Assembly: GCA_024114885.1 (NCBI GenBank)
Contig: CP099419.1
Coordinates: forward strand, 1,860,001 to 1,924,000
Direction: 5' to 3'
DNA length: 64,000 nucleotides
From: Septoria linicola
Taxonomy: Eukaryota > Ascomycota > Dothideomycetes > Mycosphaerellales > Mycosphaerellaceae
The stretch's first letter is position 1. Each line of letters starts with the position of its first letter. Both the position numbers and the translations under genes were made by a program. Positions 1 through 11,533 of this stretch are shown one piece after another. The notes under the pieces were generated by a model that was not told the origin of the DNA, searched no databases, and saw only the letters and a list, made by a program, of their open reading frames with translations.

Positions 1-764
1 TCAATCCGAGGGTTCGACATGGTGGCGGTGGCAGTACGTGCAGGTTCAAGCAGAGAAGAAATGTCTGTGTGAGTGTGCGCGTGTCGCTATATGTCGTGGA
101 AGCTAGTGGGCTGTGTCGATCGAGACAGATGGCGGCTCGGGTTCCGCAGTCTGTGTTTCAGTCTCTTGGCACAAGTAAACATCATGGAAGGTGAAGATCG
201 ATCATGAGTGTGCGTGCGTTGTGCACTTCGTGTTTTACAGCATTGATAAGTGGCATTTCTGACACTATGCCGTGTCGGCAAGGTGTCAATGTGCACCGGA
301 TTCTTCCCTCTATGGACATATAAATCGTGATTCATTATTTGCAGCGCATGGTGTCGATCAGTCGTTCATCCAGTCAATCGACACAGCTGACAGCTAAGAA
401 GCACGGCGAGTAACAATCGGGCGTACGCTTCATCCAAAAGATATATGCAAAAGAGCATGGCTTTGTCTGAAAAGACCATGCCTCCTTTCATGTGGCGGCT
501 GTCAAGCCTCAATCACTAACGCCTCACCTATGCCAGATACTCTCGGTCTGCAAGCAACACGCCGTTCCATGCCTCTCCAGCACCTCATAAGAAGCATCTT
601 CGCTGGTCATCAGAAGTGGCCGAAGGCGGCAAAGTTTCATCTTCGAAAGTGGGCTGGCTGTACTCCGTCGTTATGTCGTTGGGTCAAATATAACCCGCGA
701 TTTTACCACCACGGTATAGTGTGACGCTCCGCGAGCCAGATCCGGTCACTCGAGGTTCCGTACT
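1..764. other. Intergenic, 3' of the LAMMER kinase
   Basis: No convincing coding region. Open frames here are short and lack coding bias. Probably holds the 3' UTR and terminator of the kinase gene. Confidence 0.6.
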
Positions 765-3129
765 CTATCGAACCCGTCCGCCATTTTCCGCGAGCCGCTC
801 CCGCTCAATTCGGATTCGCGTTGCTTCTGTACCATCGTCTTCCACCAGCTCGTCGAACCAAGGATGCTTCAAAGCTTCTCGCGCCGTGATGCGCTTCTTC
901 GGGTCATATACAAATATCTTGCGAAGCAGGTCCAAGAACAACTTGTTGAACTGGTTCGTGGCCGGAATGATCTCCTCCAGCCGTTTCATACCACGCACAA
1001 ATTTCCTAGATTGGCGTGGTGTGTCTGGCATTGGATACTGCAGGTGTCCGTTCTTGAAGAACCGTGCAGCAGAGTTGCGGTCGCCTCGTTTCGAAAGGCG
1101 ATTGACATCTCGGATTAAGCTGCGATCGATACTGAGACCAGTAACAGCCTGAAGAAAAGAAAACAAATTAGCTTGAAAACCATCATCCAACGGCCGCTCT
1201 TGACTTACCTCCATCATACCGAGATGCTCACAACAATCATGCGTTTGAAAGAGAGCATCTCCAGTCCAGCACTCGACCAGTATACAGCCGAGCGACCACA
1301 GGTCAATGGGGTGCGACCACCCAATACCAAGAATGATCTCAGGGGCACGGTAATGTCGTGTGCTTACTACAGAGCTGTGGTACTCGTCATCGAACGTCGC
1401 GCTGCCAAAGTCGATAAGGTTGATTTGAGGGCTCAGTAGCACTCTTCGAAATTTGGCCGACCGGGACGTCAATGTACTTGATGAAGGGATGTTGCGGTTG
1501 TACGTGAACGTCTGATATGTGTGGCTGAGGAGGAGAATGTTCTCTGGCTTGAGATCGGTGTGGATAAGGTTGAGGTCGTGTAGGAACGCGATCGATCCGA
1601 GAAGCTGTCGTGCAAAGGCCTGGATGTGAGAGCCTGGAAATGGCACGAAGCCTCCGCTCTTGAGGAAATCGAAGACAGAGAGGCCTAGCAGCGGCGTGAC
1701 AATGCAGATGTGACCTCTCCAATCGAAGCAATCGCGGAGCTGGATGCAGCGGTTGCGGTTATGTTCGTCGGCTGCTCGTAGGGTTTGCAGCACCCGCAGC
1801 TCTATGCGACTAGCATCACGATACTAGAGTTGTGATCAGTGGATGGACTCGAGCCCTATCGCCTAAAGAGTGCATACCTTTGGCACGGCACGAATGATTT
1901 TGACAGCCACCTCCTTTCGACTGCGTGTATCGACAGCTCGAACGACCTTACCAAAAGTCCCTTGCCCGAGCAGCGATATCAGGCTGTATCGCTCCCCAAG
2001 CTTGCTGTTCTCCTGCACAATATAATGCCCGTCTTCATCATCGATCTTCTCGTTAGTCTTCGAGCGCTGCTCACACTGTCAATACATGTCTGACCAATCC
2101 AACGAGCTTCAGATTTCTTACATCGGTGATAGATGGCACAACCACTTCTTTCTGCTTCTTGAGCTGCCGTGGTGGTGTTCGATATTCTCCGTACTCGGCA
2201 AGGTACCCTTTGGCGGCGCCTGGCCGTGACGTTTCCTGCTTTTTCCGATCAACCTCTGCCGCTTTCGCAGTACGCTTCCTTTTCTCTCCGACTCTTGCAC
2301 TGCTCAAATGCTGCTGTGGCTGCTGAGCACCTGCACTAGCCTGCGATCCCAGTGAGGTCGGCGCCGTAGTATTGTGGAGGCTTTCCGTAGAGCCACCATT
2401 CGTGTATGAATAGGGCGTGTTGGTGGTACTATACTGTGGTACGTCACCACTGCCACCATTCGTACGGCGCTTCTTGTCGACATGGTGGGAGGCCGATGAT
2501 GCGCTCGACATGGGTGGTAGTCGCTGTGTCGAGGGCTCTGGGACCGGGCTATCATCGTCGTGTATAGTGATTATTTCCGCTGGGGGCTTTCCGCCATAGA
2601 ACGCATGCCAATCTACTGGCCCTTGTTCTCGCTGCCGCCGCTTCCTGCCTCGCTCTGCAGAATCAGATCTCCTGTAATGTCCAGGGTGAGCGGCAGGTAC
2701 CTCGACACCTGCAGCAGAAGCACGTGATCCTGATGCAGCGTGCTGGGGAGGTGGAGGTGGCAATGTACGATGCTGATATGCCAAGGCAGCATCGCTCTGC
2801 CGCCGCATCAAATCGTCGAAGCCGCCTTGCGGAGCAGCGCTGTTGCTGTAGGCGTATTCGGCTCCGGCTCGTGCTTGTGCCTGACTGTGGGAGTGCGAAT
2901 ATGTTCCGTTGCTCATACCGCTTTCCGGCCGCGGTGGAGGAGGCAATTGTCGATTGGAGAGATTACTCGACGGCCTTGTGGGGATCTGCTGGTGATAGCC
3001 ACCGCTGGCAATGCTCGACGGCCGCGGTGGAGGCAGATATCGGTCTTGTGGTGACGGGAGATAGCCGACGTGCTGTCGGTCCATGTGCTGGTGCGGGAGC
3101 AGTTGCGTTAATGTCTGCGGTGTCGACAT
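765..3129 (-). CDS. KNS1: LAMMER (CLK-type) dual-specificity protein kinase
   Basis: Spliced model of 734 residues: exons 3129-2122, 2075-1878, 1823-1209 and 1148-765, all phase 0. Residues 1-336 are low complexity (Pro/Gln/Ser/His-rich) with basic stretches such as RGRKRRQR and GEKRKR that could serve as nuclear localisation signals. The kinase domain follows: glycine loop GQGTFGKV, VAVK lysine, catalytic loop HTDLKPEN (the Thr is typical of CLK/LAMMER kinases), LIDFGSAT, and the family signature, here EHLGMME followed by AVTG across an exon junction. The family phosphorylates SR-type splicing factors and acts in nutrient/TORC1 signalling (Kns1 in yeast, Lkh1 in fission yeast). The first intron acceptor could also lie 9 bp downstream in frame. 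The intron at 1149-1208 is 60 bp, in frame and stop-free (see findings). Start chosen at the first ATG of the long first exon. Confidence 0.95.
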
Positions 3130-5385
3130 GACTGGCGGGCGGGCTCTGCAGACTTCAGCAACTCATCGAGTGCGAGGGAGGGTTGGTTCTGCGCACACTG
3201 AGAGCAGAAATTGCCCTTGCACCTCAAGTGATGTCGTCTCGAGTGCTCGCCGCCTGCCTCAAGCGCCGTGAAGTCGTTGCACGCCGCAAATCTGCGCCGA
3301 AGCGCTGTGTTCTGCGCAGAAGTGGCTCGCTGGCTGGATGAGGGTTCTCGTCGTCGTGGTGATTGCGTGGATGGAGTGGAGAGAAGAACACGGCGAAGAA
3401 GAACCTGGTCAGTCACTGGTCATGAATTGCCGCAGACCACGTCCACCAGTGCGGCGCCGCTGGCTTGGAGACTCGGGTGTGCGTTAAGTCTGCATGGCGA
3501 GCTCAATGCTCGCAGTATGGGTAGAGCGGAGTGATGGCGTTGTCGGAGCGGGCGGAGTCAAGCGAGGAAGGCGAGTTGTTCATGGTAGCCCTCTGTGTGG
3601 GTAGTGTACTTCTAAGCGGACATGCATTCGAAGCTGCTGCACCACGGACCTATCTTTACTGGCGACCACCACGACAACGAAAACGACACCACGCACGACG
3701 ATCACCTAGCTAACCTATGCTGTATGTGATCGCCACACTTCACTTTCACAGTTCTCTTATTTCACCTGCCGCATGGCTGCTGCCAAAGATATCACGGTAT
3801 GAAGCCTCATGACGGCGGTCAGACTGTGAGGTGGACTAGCCAAGACCACTCAAACCGGGCCTTTCTTTGCCTTCACCTTTCACGTCCCTTCAACAAACAG
3901 CTCCGTGGCACCATTTTTCTTCCCCGGACAATATCTCAACGGCCACCCTGCGAGCATGGCCACTTCAGCTATGATTATTATCGAGTCTGTTGTTGTACGC
4001 TTGCCGGTCGCTTTGTGATCACAACACGTTTTAACGAACCATTCACAGGCCCGAGCGTTAGTGTGAAACTGGGTCAACTTCGAGCTCAGAACCGCCGGTC
4101 CCGTGGCACGGCCACGCATCCTCGAGAACACGCAGACGGCTCACAGACATTCAGCAGGTTTGCGATGCTATTCCTGACAAGACCCAGGCATCTCAAACAA
4201 TCCCGCCGGGGGCTTGAGACATTCTCGGCCTTCCTAAATTGTTCCGAATCTTGATGCGTTCGACGACTTTCCATAGTCGGCTGTGGTTCGCATGGCCGAC
4301 CTCTTCTTTGTTCTTCAGCAGTGTATGGCATAAAGCTGAAGTCGACCTAGATCTAGGACGTGCGGGAAAATACATGCATCGATCATACTGTTTCAACGCT
4401 TGATCATGGAGCTCAATATGGCTCTCGACAGCAGACCGGCCGCACGTGCCCTCGACCTTTCGAGCACGGAGGCCTACGAGAATATAGTTCTCAGAAGTCC
4501 ATGTCCGCATCGTAAGCTGTTCGCTATACCACGTTGCTGCCGTAAGTTGCACGGCAAGTGGTTTTCGCCGATGTGCTTCGTGGGAATGGCACAGAAGACC
4601 GAAGTAGCACTTGACGTTCTGCGAGCAAGCGAACTAAGACATTGCAATACGATGTAGCTACACACCTAGGCGTTATCAGGCGTCTGCTCTGCTTTCAGGA
4701 CTATTATGCAAACCTTGCCCGTCTGAAGACAAAACGGGGCCGCGGCGACCAATGCTTTCCAACATGGCCTGTAAGTCACATTCGCGGACAATGTCGGCCA
4801 CAAGGAGCACAGACGATTAGACTGTCTTCTCAGTTGACTGACTAGGCTGTCCACATACCATTCTTCAGGCCATACGTGACCGATATCTTGAAGACAAGAA
4901 CCGACATAAGTCTATTCAAGAGCAAGCATCTTCAGCCCGGAACTATTGAGGCAAATGGTTCAAGTGACACAGGAGAAACGATGGATTTCGACACCAGTGA
5001 CTATTGCCTTGAAGTAGATGTCAAGCATGTCCGCACGAGACGGAGACTGAACGAGTGCTTCTAATTAGAACGGTCAATCCTGGAAGCTCAAGCAGGTCCT
5101 AGCAAACCCAGGACCAGATCTTCCGCCCGCCGATTAAATACTGTAGGCTCCGCCAAAGCAAGTCCCTTGTCTCCGCAACGCATATATGCAGACATGCTAT
5201 TTGCGATTACGTTCGATCTCGCCAGATCAAAGCTCGTTCTCTGGGACTCAACGTAGACTCAAAAGGATGGGTGCCTGTCTGGCAATATATCAGATGAATG
5301 TGCAAGTCCGCAATGCTGCCACGACTAGAAATGGAAAACATGTGAAGTACATCGCTTCGATTAGACAAACCATACAGTCACATCT
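3130..5385. other. Intergenic, upstream of the LAMMER kinase
   Basis: About 2.3 kb. The part next to 3130 is the kinase promoter and leader. Several open frames (for example 3799-4254) have no recognisable domain. No gene supported. Confidence 0.55.
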
Positions 5386-5790
5386 TCAGTCAAACCAACC
5401 CAACAGACCTCCACCAATACCAACAACGACCGGCACCCACATGACATGCTTCCACGCACCCGCACCGACTTGCCCCTGGCTCATGATCCCATCGCTGATT
5501 GCTACTCCTGCACCAATCAAGTACATCCATCCTAGACTTCTCCGATCACCTTCGTGCCACGCCGCCATGGCAGTCAATCCCATGTATAGATCTCGCGATG
5601 CCCAGAACAGGAGTAAGTTGGCGCCTGTCTTTCGCCCTTCCGCTGTACTTGGCTCAGGGAAGCCGAATATTTTGAACCCGCTGTAAGGACGTATGGCTCC
5701 GATGAGGCCGAGAGTGAAGGGGAATAAGGAGACTAGGCCTGCTACTTTGAAGAGAGTCGAGGATGTAGAGGAAAGAAGTTTCGACGCCAT
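5386..5790 (-). CDS. Small integral membrane protein, DUF4267-like
   Basis: A single-exon protein of 134 residues with about four hydrophobic segments: near residues 12-32 (VAGLVSLFPFTLGLIGAI), 58-75, 85-100 and 112-131 (HVMWVPVVVGIGGGLLG). The GFKIFGFPEP loop after the first segment and the LLLFWASRDLYMGL stretch resemble the fungal DUF4267 family of uncharacterised membrane proteins. No catalytic motif is visible. The gene stands alone, with 1 kb of intergenic DNA between it and the vWA gene. Function unknown; the call rests on hydropathy and remembered family resemblance. Confidence 0.8.
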   Translation of the reverse strand: MASKLLSSTSSTLFKVAGLVSLFPFTLGLIGAIRPYSGFKIFGFPEPSTAEGRKTGANLLLFWASRDLYMGLTAMAAWHEGDRRSLGWMYLIGAGVAISDGIMSQGQVGAGAWKHVMWVPVVVGIGGGLLGWFD

Positions 5791-6785
5791 GTTGAAGGTT
5801 TGTCGGTCTGTGGAATTGCTCGAGATGATTGCTTTGGAAACGCAATGTTGCTAGGTGTTGTATCGAGTGAGACTGCTGACAGCGTGGCTCGTGCTGCGTC
5901 CGGCTTGTTCCATTGACTCTGCAGGGATGCATGCTGCCTCTGTGAATCCGATGTGAGTGGGGTGTCGACTTTGAGACGGCGATACCACAGCAATGTCATT
6001 TGGACCAGAAGCATACAGCGTAGACTCTGTGGTCCTCGCTTGACTATGCACGCCATACTTCGATGATGCATAGAATATTGGTCAGGCAGTATATGGTAGT
6101 CATCATGTCGAATCGAGCCCTTATCAGTTGGCGGCTGCCTCTACAACAAACATAGTCGCGAATAGTCGTTATGCGTGTGTAGTACGATTCAAACCTCCCT
6201 ACCCAATGTCTTCCGCAGAATGATGCCCCTGTGCACGCCTGTGCTCTTTGTAGACCGGTGCGAGACACGTCTAAAACATTGTAAATCTCATACCGTCTCC
6301 TATACAAGATGCTGCTCTGGCACAAGAAGCATCTGAGCGGGCTTGCAGCAGAAAGGAAGCCGAGAGCTAGGAGGCAGAGCAGCTGCTTTACTAGCGATTT
6401 CAGGCCACGAATGCCCCATTGCTGTCGAGCTTGACGTAGCTGGACCGGATTACCAGCATACTCCACGCCTGAGCAGCCACGTCGTATAAACTGCTGATGA
6501 AACTGATTTGATGATTTGAAGAAGACTGATGTTGGCCACCAGATGTCACAGTGGGCTGATGCCGATCACTCAGCCACGTTGGGTCACTGCGCCTCATTCA
6601 AGCTCGCAGAACGAGCTGAAGCGAGCGATGCTCCAATGTCCACACTTGTGCTTTCCAACTCATAAGCTGCACTTCTCCAGGCATCCCTTTCTGACACCTT
6701 GGGCGAACCAGACAACCACCTTCCGCTCAACTCCAGCGATACTTTTGACCAAGACAACTCCCAAGACAACCAAACTTTCCTCAGC
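5791..6785. other. Divergent intergenic region, DUF4267 / vWA
   Basis: About 1 kb between two divergent genes. The last 100 bp before 6786 are C- and A-rich (CCAGACAACC, CAAGACAACTCCCAAGACAA), like a leader. Nothing else recognised. Confidence 0.6.
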
Positions 6786-8974
6786 ATGGGTATGTCCTCT
6801 CCTCTACTGTACCCCTCATGCCGAAATCCGTCTACAAAGCCGCCCCGCTGTCGTCATTCAGCTCGTTCAGCTGAGCAATCGTCTGCTGTTTGCTGCCGAA
6901 TGCGACAATTGTGAGCTGATAGATTAACTGTGTAACAGGTTTGGCGAGCAAATTGGCCGCAGCCCAAGGCGGAGCAGCAGCAGTCTCCAATTTCACACAG
7001 CAAGGAGCTCAAGGAGCTCAAGGAGCTGGTGGCTACGTAAGATACCAGCACATGTGACGCGTTCGGGCAAGCTTTTACTCACTCTTACACAGCCCGGACA
7101 GCAGGCGCCACTGAACCAATACTCTGCCTACAGACCTGGCGTAAGTCTCTTTTCTCTTTGAACACCCAACACTGCTATCTCGAACCCCACCTACACTGGA
7201 CCATCGCGATGCCTCTCGCTTCGCGACTTGCAGCAGGAGGTGCTGGCCTGGCTCCTGGCGCCGTGCCTTCAGCTCTTCAACCCGGAGGATACCCTCAGCA
7301 ACAGCAGCAATATGGGCAGCAACAACAATACGGAACGCCACCGCAACAGTACGGGTCGCCGGCACCTGGGCAATACGCTCGCCCACCTCCGCCGCCTCCC
7401 AATCGGCCGGGGCAGACGAGTAGTCCATACCCTGGCGCGCCGTCACCATATGGGCAACCTAGCCAGCCACCCTATCAACAACAGCAGCAGCAGCAGCCCT
7501 ATCAGCAAAGCCCTCCGCAATATGGCTACGTTCGTGCTCACTTCGGGATCGTGTAGTAATGTCACCTGAGCTTAGCTGATTCGTGATAAAAGCAGGGTGC
7601 ACCACCTCCGGGCGGCCCTCCACCACCACAGCAGGGCCAATACGGCCAGCCTCCACAGCAGGGCCAATATGGCGCACCGCCTGGACAACAGCAATATGGA
7701 CAGCAGCAGGGCCAATTCGGCGCTCCACCCCAGGCGGGACCCAACGACATTGCAGGCTATCAGCGTGAACTAGAAAAGGCGATTCAGGAGAAGAACTTGC
7801 ACAGATTCTACGGTCCTGGCACACAGGGTGCGCAGAAGCTTCCACAAATCGCTCAGCGCGCTGCGCAGTGCGTCGATCGCCTGTGCCAGGCATGGCGCAT
7901 CCAAAAGGAGATCGCGAATGATATTGTCCGACTCGCTCTCTACGATGTTGTGATCTACGTTGACGACTCTGGCTCAATGTCCTTCGAGGAGAATGGTGAG
8001 CGTATCAAGGACCTGCAGCTTATTCTGCAGCGAGCTTGCTTCGCAGCAACCTTGTTCGATGATGATGGAGTCGATCTTCGCTTCATGAACGAGGACCTAC
8101 CTCTCCAGGAAGTGTCGCATATCCGCAGCGAACAACAGGTTGAGCAGATCCTCGCACGCAAGCGTTACAAGGGATTGACGCCATTCGGAACCGAGCTGCG
8201 CAAGAAGGTCATCGACCCAATTCTTGTGCAAAAGTTGAACAGTGGTCAGATGCAGAAGCCACTTCTCATCATCAGCATTACCGATGGACAACCTGCCGGC
8301 GAGAATCAGAACGCACTCATCGAGACAGTACAATACGCTGTTCAGGCCGCCCAGCGATCGCCTTACGGCACTGGCGCTGTAGCGTTCCAATTCGCACAGG
8401 TTGGAAACGATCAAAAAGCCACTGAGTTCTTGGCCAAGCTCGACAACGATCCTCAAGTTGGTAGGGAAGTTGATTGCACGTCGAACTACGAGAACGAGTC
8501 TGCCGAGATGGCGAGAGCGGTTCCTCCTGTCGACCTTACACCCGATCTCTGGATGATCAAGCTGATTCTTGGTGCCATCGATCCGAGCTACGACACCAAG
8601 GACGAGAAGACGCACATGGCTCCGGGAGCTGGCGGTCCTCCTGGTCAGTATGGACAACAGCAGCAAGGTTACGGAGCGCCGCCGCTACAGCAAGGTTACG
8701 GAGGCCCACCGCAATATGGCCAAGGCCCACCTCAGTACGGAGGGCAACAGCAGCAGGGACAATACGGCGCACCCCCAGGGCAACAGCAGTACGGACAGCA
8801 ACAGGGCCAGTACGGTGCTCCTCCCGGCCAGCAGCAATATGGACAGCAGAGACCGCCGCAACAGGGAGGCTACCCAGGTCAGCAGCAATATGGTGCCCCG
8901 TGAGTCTTCCAAGCTTTCGCTATCTTCCACAGGTGCTAACTTCGTGTAGGCCACCTGGACCACCTCGGTACTAG
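6786..8974 (+). CDS. vWA-domain protein with Q/P/G/Y-rich flanks
   Basis: Spliced model of 592 residues: exons 6786-6789 (ATGG only), 6939-7036, 7093-7144, 7234-7529, 7596-8899 and 8950-8974. The N-terminal part is dominated by Gln, Pro, Gly and Tyr (QQQYGQ, PPQQYG repeats). A central von Willebrand A domain of about 210 residues carries a MIDAS motif DDSGSMS, followed by strands such as LLIISITDGQP. The C-terminus returns to GQYG/GAPPGQ repeats and ends PPGPPRY. The vWA/MIDAS fold usually binds a divalent cation and a protein partner; the flanks look prion-like or intrinsically disordered. The donor of intron 3 is uncertain: GTAAGT at 7141 breaks the frame, whereas the weaker GTCTCT at 7145 keeps it, and the model uses the latter. 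Function not known. Confidence 0.85.
7285..7529 (+). repeat. CAG/CAA-rich repeat tract coding Q/Y/G/P repeats
   Basis: Degenerate tandem codon repeats (runs of CAGCAGCAA with TAYGG interruptions) inside the vWA gene. Similar tracts lie at 7610-7735 and 8640-8895. They encode imperfect QQYGQ and YGAPPGQQ units, so length variation between strains would be expected. Confidence 0.85.
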
Positions 8975-9139
8975 ACATTCTGAGGAATGAACGACCAGTT
9001 CATCAAACGAGCAAGCTTTTCCCATGGTCTGTGCATTTCAGCAACGCTCTATTTTGAGCGGTGGGGCCTGATGGATGATTCGACTCGCCAGTCCTAAGAT
9101 CGACTGGATGTCCAGACAAAGTAGCAGCAACGAAAAGAA

Positions 9140-9880
9140 TTACGAACTTTGCGGTTCTCTCATCATGCAATTAAGCGTGATTGCATCTCCTGAATCGTCA
9201 CAGATCATCTCTTTGCCCAACTTGAAACCCATGCGGTTGTAAATGGCCATGTTTGGCTCAGCTCTGCTAGATTCGAGATAACAGTTCCTCCCCTCGATAT
9301 CAGCTTTGTCTGTGACATACTTGAACAGCAGTTTTCCAACGCCTTTGCCCTGGGCTTCTGGCGACACTGTGACAATGTTGCAGAAGTAGTAACCATTCTT
9401 GTCAGTCCACAATGCTTTCTGGGCTTCCGCTTGGGCTGCCTTCCAGATGTAGTACCGTTTCGTGTTTAAGCCTCCTCGACCATGCCATATGTTCATCTAT
9501 ATGGGATCAGAGATCAGATAGGAAGAGCTCGACTCGTCAGTTAGGCGACCTACCTTGACTTGCTCCCACCATAGCCACCAGTCCCCGAAGTAACTGTGCC
9601 ATGATTGCGGTACCTTATGATTCGAGGGCGGGAGCCAGCAAGCTACGCCAATGACCTTGTCTGGCTCCGTAGAGGATGTATCCTTCGCGACGTGAAACAG
9701 TGCATGTTCCATGCCCCATCTGATTCGTATCGAAAGACTGTGGCTATTCCTCGTTTTGGAAAACTGGTCAGTCGGATGGAAGACCCAGCGATAGTAAGGA
9801 TCATCGGCAAAGGCGCGTTGTATGCAATCTACAGCCCCTGGGATGTCTGCAGTGCTTATATTGGAGATCTGGATAGGCAT
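9140..9880 (-). CDS. GNAT-family N-acetyltransferase
   Basis: Two exons (9880-9554 and 9496-9140, intron 57 bp, phase 0) give 227 residues. The N-terminal half has IQRAFADDPYYRWVF, typical of the fungal GNAT group. The acetyl-CoA binding region in exon 2 reads VTVSPEAQGKGVGKLL, a clear Q/RxxGxG motif A, followed by YLESSRAEPNMAIYNRMGF, the usual motif B. Substrate unknown. The frame stays open upstream to 10036, but the ATG at 9880 is preferred because it begins directly at the GNAT fold (MPIQISN). It is head to head with the pseudouridine synthase, only 180 bp apart. Confidence 0.88.
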
Positions 9881-10060
9881 GATGCTCCAAGAAAATCGGT
9901 GCTCAGCAGATGATAATCCGAGAACGTTAGATTCAAGCTGCGAATATGGCGCATATCTCGGCAGTTGGTCCAAGCTCCGAGCTAAAGTTTTGGGCGCATG
10001 TGAAAAGATCGGCTTCTGGAAGTTGTCGCTGACCATTCACCGACCAAGTGCCATCGCTCC
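9881..10060. promoter_or_regulatory. Short divergent promoter region, GNAT / pseudouridine synthase
   Basis: This 180-bp gap separates the start codons of two divergently oriented genes, so their promoters and 5' leaders must overlap or be shared. No TATA box was recognised with confidence. Confidence 0.5.
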
Positions 10061-11533
10061 ATGAGAGTTTCAGCTGCATGTTTTCGCCCATCTCCGCGAG
10101 TAGTCGAATACCTGATCAGAAAGGGTCGTATACCTGCTGCGAGCATGGCAGTGGTCGCCGTGGAAGAACCACGCGAGACGCCAGAAACTCTTGAACCTCC
10201 CCCGAAAGTCGCCATCACGCCCTGCGATCCATGGCCACGACCTTACTTCCTGGAAGACAACCTCCGACGAGTCGCGCCTTATTACTTTACCTATAACACA
10301 TATTGCAAAGAGCGATGGCGTGGACGTGGGTTGTTGGAAATTTTCACAGACGAGTTTCGTGACAGACCCGCTGAATACTATGTACGTGTAGAACAGAGAC
10401 CTGCGCGCAAGAGAAGGATACAGCCATCTGACTGAGCATCGTAGAAGAGTGCTATCGAAAGTGGCGCAGTGCAGATTAATGGTAAGACTGTGCCATCTAC
10501 AGATACTCCTGTCAAGAATGGCGACGTGATTAGCCATACCATGCATAGACATGAACCACCAGTGACAGCGCAGCCCATTGGAGTGGTCCACGAGGATGAG
10601 GACGTAATAATCATCAATAAACCAGCTGGTGTGCCTGTCCATCCGGCTGGGCGATACAACTACAACTCCGTTGTTGAAATTATGCGCGCCGAACGCGGTC
10701 ATGGATTCGATCCGCTACCATGTAACAGACTCGATCGCCTGACAAGCGGTGTCATGTTTATTGCAAAGCACAAACAGGCCGCAGTAGACATCACAGACCA
10801 GCTGATGGGTAGGACGATCAAGAAAGAGTATGTTGCGCGTGTGAAGGGCAAATTTCCGGAAGGCGATGTCGTCTGCGAACAGCCTATCTTGCAAATCTCG
10901 CCCAAGCTCGGCTTGAACAGGGTTCGTGCAAATGGTAAAGAGGCGAGGACAGTATTCAAGAGACTTGCTTACTATCCTCCTCGGGAACCGGGTCTCGATA
11001 CAAACGGCAACGTCAAGGAAGGCTACAGTATCGTGCGCGCGCGCCCACTTACAGGACGTACTCATCAACTTCGAGTACACTTGCAATTTCTCGGACATCC
11101 GATCACGAACGATCCCATTTACAGCAATCAGAAAGTCTTTGGGCAAGATCTCGGCAAGGATGCGAGCAGTGGTGTTGATGACGAGGACATTATCACGAGG
11201 CTGTCGCGCATGGGCAAGTCAGAAGTAGCGGAGGCAGTCGCGTACCATGATGAAATGGTGGATGATTACAACCGGAAGAAGGCCGAGAAGATGACTGGAG
11301 AGCTTTGCGATATCTGCCAAACCCCACTGTACAGTGATCCTGGAGCGCATGAGCTGGGCATCTATCTTCACGCAAGGAAATACAATTGTGCTGAGGGCAG
11401 GTGGAGCTACGAAACGGAGCTGCCAGCGTGGGCATTGCCGCCGCCTGGTTACGAAGGACCAAAAGAGGCCACAGATGAGACAGATCCGCTAGCTGTGGAT
11501 GTCGAGAAATTGACACTCTCTGCTGCTGCATAG
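10061..11533 (+). CDS. PUS9: RluA-family tRNA pseudouridine synthase (PUS9/RIB2-type)
   Basis: Two exons (10061-10381 and 10445-11533, intron 63 bp) give 469 residues. The N-terminal block PYYFTYNTYCKERWRGR followed by LEIFTDEFRDR is characteristic of the Pus9/Rib2 group. An S4-like segment follows (INGKTV...), then VIIINKPAGVPVHPAG and the catalytic motif NRLDRLTSG with its Asp, and the RPLTGRTHQLRVHLQ region. The C-terminus has a possible zinc knuckle (CDIC...YNCAEG). In yeast, Pus9 makes mitochondrial and Rib2 cytosolic pseudouridine-32 in tRNAs. No deaminase domain is present, so Pus9-like is preferred over Rib2. The first 28 residues (basic, alanine-rich) could be a mitochondrial presequence, or translation could begin at the ATG at 10145. 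Confidence 0.92.

Noticed and set aside
721..1152. Plus-strand open frame opposite the kinase C-terminus
   Set aside because: Antisense shadow of the conserved kinase domain.
3799..4254. Plus-strand open frame of 151 codons upstream of the kinase
   Set aside because: No domain, no coding-like codon pattern, and competing frames on both strands.
8474..8974. Alternative frame across the end of the vWA gene
   Set aside because: It is a shadow of the repeat-coding exon. The true frame ends PPGPPRY after the intron at 8900-8949.
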